In this document: one piece after another, positions 42,527-51,587 of the stretch
Numbering within the stretch: position 1 is the stretch's first letter
Layout: each line of letters opens with the position of its first letter
Origin: an uncultured Clostridia bacterium
GTDB lineage: Bacteria; Bacillota; Clostridia; UMGS1810
Direction: 5' to 3'
Length of the DNA stretch: 64,000 nucleotides
Assembly: GCA_934454585.1 (NCBI GenBank)
Contig: CAKSFP010000011.1
Coordinates: 14,833-78,832, forward strand
Translations under genes and position numbers: made by a program
The notes under the pieces: generated by a model
Databases searched by the model: none
What the model was told of the DNA's origin: nothing
The model's input: the letters and a program-made list of their open reading frames with translations, nothing else

Positions 42527-44620
42527 TCAATTGCTGCCGTTTATCTGATAACAATCACAAAGCGGAACAAGATTGCCGTCGTTTGTCCAAATGAATCCTT
42601 TTATGATTTTTGCACCGCTCGTGCCGACCCCGAGATTTACTTCGGTATCGTTGTCAATATAAAAAGTACCGTTTGGCTCAAGTGTTATATTCCTGAAATC
42701 AGCTCCTACCAGCCGCGAGGAATTTTGATCGGAATAAGAAGCGATGATAAGTTTAACAGGAACGGAATATGCGCAAGTGTTATATAACGACGCCTTCAGA
42801 TATACTTTTTCTTCCGTGCCGAAGCGAGTAATCTCCTCGCCGCTTGCATTTACTGTTTTTGCTTCATAATTATACGCCTTGCCTATCTGCAAATTTTTCA
42901 TATAAAACAAATTTTCGCTCTGTGAGGTCACCTTTGAAAAATGTGACAAGCGTATCATGTCGATTTTTGACAAATCCAAGCCGTTTGCAGGACCGTCAAA
43001 CACCGGCTCATTATCCACATAAGTTCTGATGACATCTTTGTTTGAGTCTATTATAAACTTTATGTTATACCATTTTCCCGATTCAAAACTGCGTGCATTT
43101 TGAAAAACTTTTTGAGCCGCATCAAGATTTTCTTTGTCGAGGAGGTTGGCGGCAGACACACCGTATGCATTCGGATCCACATTCGCAGCAACCGCCATGT
43201 AGCCTTTTTCGGAAAATCCAAGCGTTACGGGATATTGGAACACATCGGAAATCACAGGTGAAATAAGCATATGCCTCAGTCCGTTTGATCTGATATCAAA
43301 GCTGATGTAGTTTGTTTTGGCGGTTGAGTACTCGTTCAGTCCGCCTTGCGCGATGGTCAGAGGATAATATGTTCTCGGGTCATTGCCCGATGCCGTGCTG
43401 ATGGAGTGAAAAGCAAGGGCATTTTCGCCGTCAACAGCCTCAACCGTTTGAGACGGATAGTATTGCTTTGACCACTTATACTTGAGAGCCTCGTAGTTCG
43501 TGTAGTTTTCGGCAAAAGCCGCATCGTACCCCGTTGTTTTTCCGAAACTCTTTGAGGTTGGCGACACGGTTGTGCCATCCGCCAACTTTACTCCCGACGC
43601 AATATTTACGGTATATTCGGCAAATTTATTATAATTGTTCACAGTGCATTTATATTTATTTGCAGTGCTGTCGTAGCTTCCCGTGCAGCCGATATTTTCT
43701 CCGTCCGATGTCACGCTTATGTTGCCGGCAAGAGTTGATTCGTCTGCCGCTCCTTCAAATTCTATATCTGCGGTACCTGTCTTACGGTCGAAAGAAATGT
43801 CCTTAACATCGGATGTTTTTGAAACGGTTCCGATTTTGACATTATCTACCGCAAAAGCGGCAATTAGACTTGCTGTTTGTGTATAGTCTATAAACACCAG
43901 ATTGTCAAAGTTTTCTGAGTCTGCGTAGCTCAGGGTTTTTATCAATTTGTTATCCAAATATATGCTTACATTATCAGTGTCCCTCGTATTATCAACGATA
44001 AATTTTATGTTGTACCAATGGCACGGTTCGTAATCACCGTCTTTAATTGAAGCATATGTTGTAAGGTACGCACCCGTGACACTTCCGTTTGCATATGTAA
44101 AAGGAACCAATGTATCTTGCTTGTGTGCATAATATGTCTTGTTGCTCTTAAACATAAGTGTGGGAATATTGGCGTGACTGCTCCAGTTTTTTTCATCATT
44201 TTCAAGATCCGTGTCCAAAAACATGACTATGTTTCTGGCAACAGTCCATGCGGAAGAAAAATCAAAACTTACATAATTTATGCCGCCGGTCATATATTCT
44301 TTTAAGCCGCCCAAGATATTTCTGTTTTTACAACAAGTCCATATACCATTTAGGTCGGTTGATGTAAGGGCATTGCTGTAAAAATTCATATACTTCGAAC
44401 CCGGATCTATATATGAACCTCCGTTTGTTCCGGACATCACACCGGAGTATTCATTTGCCTTGTAAATCCAACTCAGCGCCGGAGCAGTGTCCGTGTCGTA
44501 AGTATCGTTTACAACAGGCGGATTATCGGTATACCCTGCCGCAGACACAAGGGCAGTCAGCGCGCAAAACGACGAAAGCGCCATCACAAAAGCCAGAATC
44601 AAAGATAAAATTCTTTTCAT
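42527..44620 (-). CDS. Secreted multidomain LamG/Ig-like protein (2)
   Basis: A 697-residue paralog of the protein at 40106. Signal peptide RILSLILAFVMALSSFCALT; first LamG-like domain about 35-270 (INYVSFDFSSAWTVARNIVM, VSIYLDNKLIKTLSY); Big_5-type Ig domain about 275-360 (ISFDRKTGTADIEFEGAADE); second LamG-like domain about 375-590 (TNYISFDIRSNGLRHMLISP); C-terminal domain ending IKGFIWTNDGNLVPLCD. That last motif is shared with the GH at 37241. ATG 44620 has GGAGG 9 nt upstream, so the 13-residue longer open frame is rejected. It starts 84 bp after the GH-CBM9 gene. Confidence 0.72.
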   Translation of the reverse strand: MKRILSLILAFVMALSSFCALTALVSAAGYTDNPPVVNDTYDTDTAPALSWIYKANEYSGVMSGTNGGSYIDPGSKYMNFYSNALTSTDLNGIWTCCKNRNILGGLKEYMTGGINYVSFDFSSAWTVARNIVMFLDTDLENDEKNWSSHANIPTLMFKSNKTYYAHKQDTLVPFTYANGSVTGAYLTTYASIKDGDYEPCHWYNIKFIVDNTRDTDNVSIYLDNKLIKTLSYADSENFDNLVFIDYTQTASLIAAFAVDNVKIGTVSKTSDVKDISFDRKTGTADIEFEGAADESTLAGNISVTSDGENIGCTGSYDSTANKYKCTVNNYNKFAEYTVNIASGVKLADGTTVSPTSKSFGKTTGYDAAFAENYTNYEALKYKWSKQYYPSQTVEAVDGENALAFHSISTASGNDPRTYYPLTIAQGGLNEYSTAKTNYISFDIRSNGLRHMLISPVISDVFQYPVTLGFSEKGYMAVAANVDPNAYGVSAANLLDKENLDAAQKVFQNARSFESGKWYNIKFIIDSNKDVIRTYVDNEPVFDGPANGLDLSKIDMIRLSHFSKVTSQSENLFYMKNLQIGKAYNYEAKTVNASGEEITRFGTEEKVYLKASLYNTCAYSVPVKLIIASYSDQNSSRLVGADFRNITLEPNGTFYIDNDTEVNLGVGTSGAKIIKGFIWTNDGNLVPLCDCYQINGSN

Positions 44621-44704
44621 TTTCAAATTCCTCCATCTTTTAATTATTGCCGGCGGCAAATATTCATTTTCACCGCCGCCTGATATTTCATTTGCCGTAC
44701 CCGA

Positions 44705-47700
44705 TTATTGATTTACCCTGTACACGGGAAGTTTCATAAACAAAGCCGGGTTCTTTTCAGAGCCGATTCCGGGGCAGTATTCAAGCCATCCCCTGCCTTT
44801 TCCGTCATTATCATCATCATTTACCATAACGGAAAAATAAATTTCTTTTTGTTTTCTAAAATCCGGCTTGTTGTTAAATATTTGCGTCCAGGGAATCTGC
44901 AATTCATACACGGTCTTTTTTTCTTCCTCATAGCGCTTAATTTCATAAAGCGTGTCCTCGGAAAACTCCAAAACCGCAGATCCATAGTTGTTGTCCACAA
45001 TCTGTGACAGATAACTTTGAATTACATTTTCGCCGTTTGATTTGCCAAAGCCTATTTCCGTCGCCTTTCCACCGGAGCCGAAAATATCTGTCATGGCAAA
45101 CTGAACACTGTCATTTGCCCAAACTCTTGCCGGAGTGTCTTTGTCATAAAAGACATCATCCGTAACTTCTGCGGCAAGATAAAAATAATCATCATCGCAC
45201 ATAGTGTATATAACCGCGCTTAAATCATCGGGGCCCCGCCAGTCCTTTTGCCTTGCCATTTCTTTTTTGTTTAATCTCATCGGCAAAAATTCGTACCACT
45301 CATTCGGAGATATTACACCATCAATCGTAGGTTTTTTGTTTCCGTATTTCAGACAACCGAGCCTTGCGGACATTTCTGTGGGGGTTTGTACAACACCGTT
45401 TTTGTCGCCGATATTCAAAGTGCCCGATATGTTCAGAATATAGTTATCCATTTCCTTCGGATCAACATTGATTTTCATTGTTCTCACATTCCCGGGATTT
45501 ATGGTATCTACGACAAGCTTGTCGCTGCCCATGCTTTTCGGAGAATCTATCTTAAACTCCGCGGAAACATCCGAACTTCTGTTGTTCTTGATTTTCAGCA
45601 CTGCCTGGTATCTCTGCGTGTTGTACGGAAGAACCGTATAATCATAGGAAACCGGTTCGACATATTTCACAGGACAGTCAAATACCGAAACACATTTGCC
45701 TTCCTCATATACTTTGATTATCACTTTTTCGCTTTCCAGACTGTCCGTTCCGCACGAAAATTCAAGAACCCCGTTTTCATTTGCCACTTCGGATATATTT
45801 TCCGAACAATCCGTCTTTATGCTGACTTTCTGCATATCGGGTATTTTTATTCTCACGCGGAATTTTTCACCCGATATTGCCTCGATATCATGCTTATCTG
45901 CCGTTATCACGCCGCCCGTTTGCACAAACCGGGAAAAATGTCCGACAAGATAGCTGACATTTCCGGATATATTGATGTTGAATTTGCCGTTATATGCATA
46001 AAGCCGTGTTTTGTTGCCGTCGATATCATATAAATCAAGCGAATCACACCCCAAATCAAGGCAAATCGTTTTTTTCTCATTTTCGGAATTCCACAATGCC
46101 AGGACATCCATACCGTCATTTGATCGCCTGAATCGGTATATCCAAATATCATCGCTTTGCGTCTGCTGTCTGCCCAGGTTTTCAGCGTTTGCAAGCAGGC
46201 TGTTATATGCCGAAAACGCACGCAAAACAGGTTTTGCCTGATACGGAACATATTCTTTTGAATTCCAGTATCTGAGCATACCGAATCCATTTTCCATAGT
46301 ACGGTCATCACCTTTACACTGGTCGTTATAAACGCTGTACAGTTCCACATACGGATCACACATAATATACTGTCTTATGTCGTATGTTGCCTGTTCGTCT
46401 GCGGTAGAATATCCGTCGGCATCTGAGTATCCGTTTTCCGTAACAGCTATACTTTTGTCACGGAGTCCGTATTCATCCAGCAAATTACGCAGTTTTACCA
46501 GCGATTCCTCCGAGGTGCCGTAGCCGGACATACCGACTTCGGGAAGCGCCTGCACCGTGTACGGGTGACAGGAGAACACATCAAAGTATTGACCGGCTCC
46601 CAGGCTCAAAAGCTGCTCTATCCACGGAATTGTCACATATGCGGTGGCTCCGCAGAGAACCTTACAGTCAGGATCGGCTCTTTTTGCCGCTTCATATGCC
46701 GTTTTTTGAGCTTTCAGATAAACCTCATCGGCAGGAAATTTGAAATTTTTTTCGTTAAACACCTCATAATATTTCACCTTTCCCTTCAAATCCGAAACCA
46801 TGTTATACACATAATCTCCGAAATTCTTTAGCGATTCCTCGCTTTTCGGTATCAGCTGATCACACCACTCCGGATTCACGGTATCGGTTACGAGAACGCA
46901 AAGCGTTTCCATTTTGTTGTTAAAAGTGGTGTTAAACAAGCTTGTTTGAAGTTCGTCGAATTTGTACACGCCTTTTTGCATTTCATATTTTACCCAGAAT
47001 ATATCCTCCCTGGAATACTTAAAACCTGCGTTTACAAACATTTTTTGCTTTCTGTCAAGCTCATCCGTACCGTATCCCCAGTAGTTGTGAGCCGATAATC
47101 CGAGTTTTTGATTTTGCTCGTCGGATTTTTTCATTCTCACAAGCGTCGTTTCACACTCCGTCGATTCTCCGGAATCGGGCGTGAATTTTATTCGGGCGTA
47201 ATACTCGCCGTAGCGCAAAAACTTCGCAGAGAAAGCAGCCGTCTTTGTCTCCTTTGCCGCAATCGTTTCATTTCTCGATTGCTCAAGCACCGCTTTGCCG
47301 CAGTTATCATACAAAGCAAGATTAAGAACTCCGCTTATGGAGTCTGCTTTCAAATTATCCATCGAAACGATGATATCTTGTTCTTCATCAAAAAACGAGT
47401 TGCCGAGAGACTCCGTAAATGAGTTCAAGATAACGGGTTTGCCCATGTAATACGGCATATTCATGGCGCCGTCTATCCGAAACTCGTCAGCCGCATTGTC
47501 AATATGCACAATTTTGAAATTGTCATAATATTCCGTACATTCTCCGTAAGCGCCGTTGCAGACTCTGCGATATGTGGTAACCTGCGTCATTTCTTCTGTT
47601 ATTGTGGTTTGTCCGAGCAGTTGACCGTCAACATAATGATAGGCAATTCTATTGTCCAAATCATACCACGAATCAAAATGACTCCACACATTTACGGTCG

Positions 47701-48187
47701 TCGTCAACCCTGTCGGCAGTGATGTGTAAATCTGATTTACATGGCAGTCGCCGTAGTAACTTACGCGGCTTTTGAGCGATTTGCCCGGGTATATTGTTCC
47801 CACAAACAAACCGTCTCCCCAAACTCCGTTTTCCTTACTGAGCAGGGTATCCATCGACCTCGTGTCACCGTTGCGCAAAAGATCATAGCCAAGATAGATA
47901 ACTCCGCTTTTTATGGGAAGGTCAAAATTTTTTCGGAATTCCGGCCAAGTACCGTTTTTACACTCAACTTTACACACCCTTCCGTGCTCGGAATCAAACC
48001 TCTCAACTTCGACATTGTTTGATCTTGTAAAGTACTTATGCCCGCTTTCCGTGTTATCAAAGTCTTCGTTCCACAAAACCGTATACGGCACTGTCGTATC
48101 CGTGCGTTCGTCCGGCGCTTCGGCACAAACTCCGCAGCACTGACACAGCATCAGAAAAATCAGTGCTGCACTCAATACTTTTTTCAT
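44705..48187 (-). CDS. Secreted clan GH-A glycoside hydrolase with CBM9-like domain
   Basis: An 1160-residue secreted enzyme. Domain order: signal peptide (ending CGVCAEA), LamG-like sandwich (about 35-250), Ig-like region (260-360), TIM barrel (about 370-700), Ig-like regions, and a C-terminal CBM9-like domain (about 960-1160; PTIDGVISPNEWYEF, YFYLAAEVTDDVFYD, DSVQFAMTD). The likely acid/base is Glu ~479 in YYEVFNEKN and the nucleophile Glu ~584 in IAVTENGYSD; FSCHPYTVQA lies between, as in GH39-like enzymes. CBM9 commonly binds reducing ends of beta-glycans. The start is ATG 48187, not GTG 48199. It follows the permease gene by 17 bp. Confidence 0.8.
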   Translation of the reverse strand: MKKVLSAALIFLMLCQCCGVCAEAPDERTDTTVPYTVLWNEDFDNTESGHKYFTRSNNVEVERFDSEHGRVCKVECKNGTWPEFRKNFDLPIKSGVIYLGYDLLRNGDTRSMDTLLSKENGVWGDGLFVGTIYPGKSLKSRVSYYGDCHVNQIYTSLPTGLTTTVNVWSHFDSWYDLDNRIAYHYVDGQLLGQTTITEEMTQVTTYRRVCNGAYGECTEYYDNFKIVHIDNAADEFRIDGAMNMPYYMGKPVILNSFTESLGNSFFDEEQDIIVSMDNLKADSISGVLNLALYDNCGKAVLEQSRNETIAAKETKTAAFSAKFLRYGEYYARIKFTPDSGESTECETTLVRMKKSDEQNQKLGLSAHNYWGYGTDELDRKQKMFVNAGFKYSREDIFWVKYEMQKGVYKFDELQTSLFNTTFNNKMETLCVLVTDTVNPEWCDQLIPKSEESLKNFGDYVYNMVSDLKGKVKYYEVFNEKNFKFPADEVYLKAQKTAYEAAKRADPDCKVLCGATAYVTIPWIEQLLSLGAGQYFDVFSCHPYTVQALPEVGMSGYGTSEESLVKLRNLLDEYGLRDKSIAVTENGYSDADGYSTADEQATYDIRQYIMCDPYVELYSVYNDQCKGDDRTMENGFGMLRYWNSKEYVPYQAKPVLRAFSAYNSLLANAENLGRQQTQSDDIWIYRFRRSNDGMDVLALWNSENEKKTICLDLGCDSLDLYDIDGNKTRLYAYNGKFNINISGNVSYLVGHFSRFVQTGGVITADKHDIEAISGEKFRVRIKIPDMQKVSIKTDCSENISEVANENGVLEFSCGTDSLESEKVIIKVYEEGKCVSVFDCPVKYVEPVSYDYTVLPYNTQRYQAVLKIKNNRSSDVSAEFKIDSPKSMGSDKLVVDTINPGNVRTMKINVDPKEMDNYILNISGTLNIGDKNGVVQTPTEMSARLGCLKYGNKKPTIDGVISPNEWYEFLPMRLNKKEMARQKDWRGPDDLSAVIYTMCDDDYFYLAAEVTDDVFYDKDTPARVWANDSVQFAMTDIFGSGGKATEIGFGKSNGENVIQSYLSQIVDNNYGSAVLEFSEDTLYEIKRYEEEKKTVYELQIPWTQIFNNKPDFRKQKEIYFSVMVNDDDNDGKGRGWLEYCPGIGSEKNPALFMKLPVYRVNQ

Positions 48188-48204
48188 ATCTGTATACACC
48201 CCCT

Positions 48205-49098
48205 TTATTCTTTAACTCCTCCAAGGCTGATTCCGCCCATTATATACCTTTGAAAAGCGACGAAAATCACGATTTGAGGCAAAATTGCGAACAGCGCCGT
48301 CATCATCTGCTCGTCCATACTCATAGTGGAATTTTTTATCATAAATAACTTTACTCCCATAACCATCTTGTCGGGATTTGTGATCAGCAAATACGGCCAA
48401 AAGAAATCGCCGAAAGATTGGTTGAAGATAAATATCGAATTCGTTGCAATTACCGGAACACTTATCGGGACGACCACTTTTATAAAAATCGTTACACTGT
48501 CGGCACCGTCTATGTGCGCCGCTTCAATCAACGACATTGAAACACCGTCAAATGCCGATTTATACAGCAGTATGGAAAACATATTCACTCCGGCCATAAG
48601 CCATATCGGGAAATATGTATTGAGCAATCCCAAACTTTTATAAAGCATATAATTCGGAATCATGGCACAGGTCGCAGGCATAAGCATCATCATGCTCACC
48701 AACATAAAATAGCCCCTGTAACCTCTTGGTTTCAGCCGTGATACGGCGTAGCCGGCAAATCCGTCTATGATTATGTTCGACGCAACACAGCCAAGCCCCA
48801 TAATTGTTGTATTCAAATAATATTTGTATATTTCAAAATGTTTCCAAAGTTCTGCCAGCTTTTTGATGTCCATTGTCTGCGGAAAAAACGACGGCGTTTT
48901 ACTGTATATTTCGGCAGGCGATTTGAAACACAGAAGCACCATCCAAATAACCGGAACAAAAACAACCACCAAATAACAAATCATTATTATCGACAAAACC
49001 GCATAGGTAAGCTTGCCCTTTGCCGCGTGCATATCCGACGGCCTTAACACCCCGTTATTAAACCTTTGCAAAGATATGTGCTGATTTTTCAAGACCAT
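48205..49098 (-). CDS. Carbohydrate ABC transporter permease, MalG type
   Basis: A 297-residue inner-membrane permease with six hydrophobic segments. The EAA loop that docks the ATPase reads SLIEAAHIDGADSVTIFIKV, followed by VVPISVPVIA. The ending IMGGISLGGVKE is the classic MalG-type C-terminus. With the MalF-type partner 32 bp upstream and the binding lipoprotein it forms an oligosaccharide importer. No ATPase gene is in the operon, so a shared MsmX-type ATPase must be supplied from elsewhere. Confidence 0.94.
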   Translation of the reverse strand: MVLKNQHISLQRFNNGVLRPSDMHAAKGKLTYAVLSIIMICYLVVVFVPVIWMVLLCFKSPAEIYSKTPSFFPQTMDIKKLAELWKHFEIYKYYLNTTIMGLGCVASNIIIDGFAGYAVSRLKPRGYRGYFMLVSMMMLMPATCAMIPNYMLYKSLGLLNTYFPIWLMAGVNMFSILLYKSAFDGVSMSLIEAAHIDGADSVTIFIKVVVPISVPVIATNSIFIFNQSFGDFFWPYLLITNPDKMVMGVKLFMIKNSTMSMDEQMMTALFAILPQIVIFVAFQRYIMGGISLGGVKE

Positions 49099-49130
49099 TT
49101 TCTCCTCTCTGTTACAATTTGCTTTTTAAT

Positions 49131-50027
49131 TTACAAAGATTCTCCAAGTTTTTTGTCTAACTTATTGTACATAACCGTAAACACCATTATCACGAAAAAA
49201 GTGACTACATTCAAGGCCATGGCAAATTGCGGCCGGTAGTTAACAAAAGCATAATTGTACGAAAGAAGTCCCAAAGACATCGATGCATTGTTAGGACCGC
49301 CGCCGGTCATCTGAAGCGGCTGATCCACCACCTGAAACACACCTATACACTGCCTTATGGCAAACAAAAGCATCATAGGCGCCATATACGGAATCACAAC
49401 CGTCTTCACCCTCAGCAAAAATCCGGCTCCGTCTATAAGACTTGCCTCATATATCTCGTTATTGACTCCCTGCAGATTGGCAAAATAGAAAATCGCAGTT
49501 CCACCCATGCCGCTCCAGGTCATGGAAATTATGATGTATAATATTGTGTAACGCCCATCTTGCAGCCATGCGTACGGCTCGGCGCCGAACTTTGCCAAAA
49601 TCGAATTGAGCAATCCCGTCACATCCGGCTGATATATGAAAAACCAAAGCACCGAGACTGCAACCGCCGGCATAATTCCCGGCAGATAAACCATCGTTCT
49701 GATCGTCTTGCGAAAGAAAGCCATTTCATTCATTACTATTGCAATGACAAAAGGCGGCAAAAGCCCGATAACAAGCGACCAGCCGAGGTACAGCCAAGTG
49801 TTGCGAAAAGCCTGCCAAAAAACAGCGTTTGACATTATGCGTCTGAAATTCTCAAGTCCGACAAATTTTACAAGGGAAAATCCGCTCATTTCATATGTCG
49901 ACCAGATAATCCCCAAAACCTGAGGCCGTATGACCAAGGCGCAAATCAATATCAGCGACGGAGCTATCAGCAGCCATCCTCCGATATCCTTAGATTTCAA
50001 ACCGATTTTTTTGTTGTTTTTTTTCAT
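49131..50027 (-). CDS. Carbohydrate ABC transporter permease, MalF type
   Basis: A 298-residue permease with six membrane segments (WLLIAPSLILICALVIRP first). The EAA loop is NEIYEASLIDGAGFLLRVKT followed by VVIPYMAPMM. It is the MalF-type half of the importer; its N-terminal charged stretch KKNNKKIGLKSKDIGG is cytosolic. It lies 12 bp after the solute-binding protein gene. Confidence 0.94.
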   Translation of the reverse strand: MKKNNKKIGLKSKDIGGWLLIAPSLILICALVIRPQVLGIIWSTYEMSGFSLVKFVGLENFRRIMSNAVFWQAFRNTWLYLGWSLVIGLLPPFVIAIVMNEMAFFRKTIRTMVYLPGIMPAVAVSVLWFFIYQPDVTGLLNSILAKFGAEPYAWLQDGRYTILYIIISMTWSGMGGTAIFYFANLQGVNNEIYEASLIDGAGFLLRVKTVVIPYMAPMMLLFAIRQCIGVFQVVDQPLQMTGGGPNNASMSLGLLSYNYAFVNYRPQFAMALNVVTFFVIMVFTVMYNKLDKKLGESL

Positions 50028-50039
50028 AGTATTCTGTCC

Positions 50040-51458
50040 TTATTCTGCGTAATCCAAATTATTTGTCTGAAAATCCTCTGCGGCTTTTTTAAGCAAAGAT
50101 TCGATATCAGCGTCTTTATTTGTGAGCATTTCTTGAATTATGCTGTCAAACACGCTGTACAGCGCCTGTGCGTCAATCGGTTCCTCCTCCTGGAGTTCCA
50201 GCCCCGACTTGTCGTTGTAGTTCTTTACATGATTTATGTTTATGTTCGCAAATTCCCTGTCGAGCCCATCAATATATGTTCGATACTCACTTGCAGCGTT
50301 CCAGGGACACAGACTTTGCAAACCGATCATCTCGTTATTTTTGTGTTCGAGTTCATAATCTTTTCTAATTATTTCTTTTCGTTCTTCTGTCATATTGCAG
50401 GTGTTGCCGCCGAATTCAATATAATCTATCGCAGCGGCTATCTGCTCGGGCGATGCTTTGCTGTTGATCACTCTGAAGCCGCCGCCCATAAGCGTAACTC
50501 TTTTTTTGTCTCCTGCGGGCAGAGCTATCATCCCTATGTTGTCCTTATCCATTTTCAAAACCTTTGCCAGGTTGACTATATAATTAGATTCTGCAAAAGT
50601 CATGGCAGCGTTACCGGCGGCGAACTGTTTCATTGAATCATCCAGACTCAACAAAGAATTTGCCGGGAGAACATTGTACTTCCATTTCAAATCGCTCACA
50701 TACCGAAGCGCCTTCAAACATTCCGGACTGTCAAAAGATGCCTTCCACTTGCCGCTGTCATCTTTGGTTTCAAACACGGTGCCATAGCTCCATGCAATCG
50801 GTGTAAATCTCCAGCCGCCCTGGTTTTTGGTGGTTGGAATAATAAAACCGTCCACTCCGGAAGTTTCCTTTATTTTCTTTGCAACTTCGGCAAGTTCTTC
50901 CCATGTTTTCGGCTGATACAAGCTTCCGTCCTCCTCAACATATCCTGCCTTTTTATACAAATCGATATTAACCGCTATGCCGACATCGTAAGCGCTTTCC
51001 GGGAACAGATAAACCTTGCCGTTTTTGGATATTTTCTTCAGCATAAATTCCTCGGTGCCGTTTTTAAGACCTCTTTTTTCATATTCGTCCGTTATGTCAG
51101 CCGCAAGCCCGAGTTCCATTATTTTTTTACCCTCGGTCATCGGAACATAATACAGTGTCGGAAGAGTCCCGCCTTCCGCTTTTGCCATAAATGTATCTGT
51201 CGAAAACTTCCACATCGCATTTTCAACTTTTACATTGGGATATTTCGCCTCAAATTCGGCAACCTTTTGCATCTGCTGTTTGTATGCATCGGGCGCAGCT
51301 TTTTCATCCGCAAAATCCGCAATGGAAATAACAATTTTTCCATTGTCTCCGGATGAGTTGTCTTTGCTTGTACATCCGGCAATTGCGGCTGTAAAAATCA
51401 AAATACAAAGTACCAATGAAACAGATTTCATAATTCTTTTCATTTTCTCACTTCTCAT
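50040..51458 (-). CDS. Extracellular solute-binding lipoprotein, family 1
   Basis: A 472-residue sugar-binding lipoprotein. The signal sequence ends in lipobox IAGC, where the Cys is lipidated. The mature part has the SBP_bac_1 layout: EFEAKYPNVKVENAMWKF, WEELAEVAKKIKETSGVDGF, AAGNAAMTFAESNYIVNLA and late WNAASEYRTYIDGL. It should deliver an oligosaccharide to the adjacent permeases. The first ATG (51458) has GAGG about 11 nt upstream; ATG 51443 is an equally plausible start and does not alter the lipobox. Confidence 0.92.
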   Translation of the reverse strand: MRSEKMKRIMKSVSLVLCILIFTAAIAGCTSKDNSSGDNGKIVISIADFADEKAAPDAYKQQMQKVAEFEAKYPNVKVENAMWKFSTDTFMAKAEGGTLPTLYYVPMTEGKKIMELGLAADITDEYEKRGLKNGTEEFMLKKISKNGKVYLFPESAYDVGIAVNIDLYKKAGYVEEDGSLYQPKTWEELAEVAKKIKETSGVDGFIIPTTKNQGGWRFTPIAWSYGTVFETKDDSGKWKASFDSPECLKALRYVSDLKWKYNVLPANSLLSLDDSMKQFAAGNAAMTFAESNYIVNLAKVLKMDKDNIGMIALPAGDKKRVTLMGGGFRVINSKASPEQIAAAIDYIEFGGNTCNMTEERKEIIRKDYELEHKNNEMIGLQSLCPWNAASEYRTYIDGLDREFANININHVKNYNDKSGLELQEEEPIDAQALYSVFDSIIQEMLTNKDADIESLLKKAAEDFQTNNLDYAE

Positions 51459-51587
51459 TTTTCCATCTTCCTCTCTGTTTGTTTATCAGCTGAATTACTT
51501 GTTATGCATATTATAACAGTACATCACCCGAAAAGTATACTGACAAAAACCGTTTTACTGCCAAAACACACGATTTTTCAAGCTGTT

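Noticed and set aside
37241..48187. Cellulosome-type enzymes
   Set aside because: No dockerin or cohesin repeats are visible in any secreted protein; surface attachment here appears to rely on SLH proteins.
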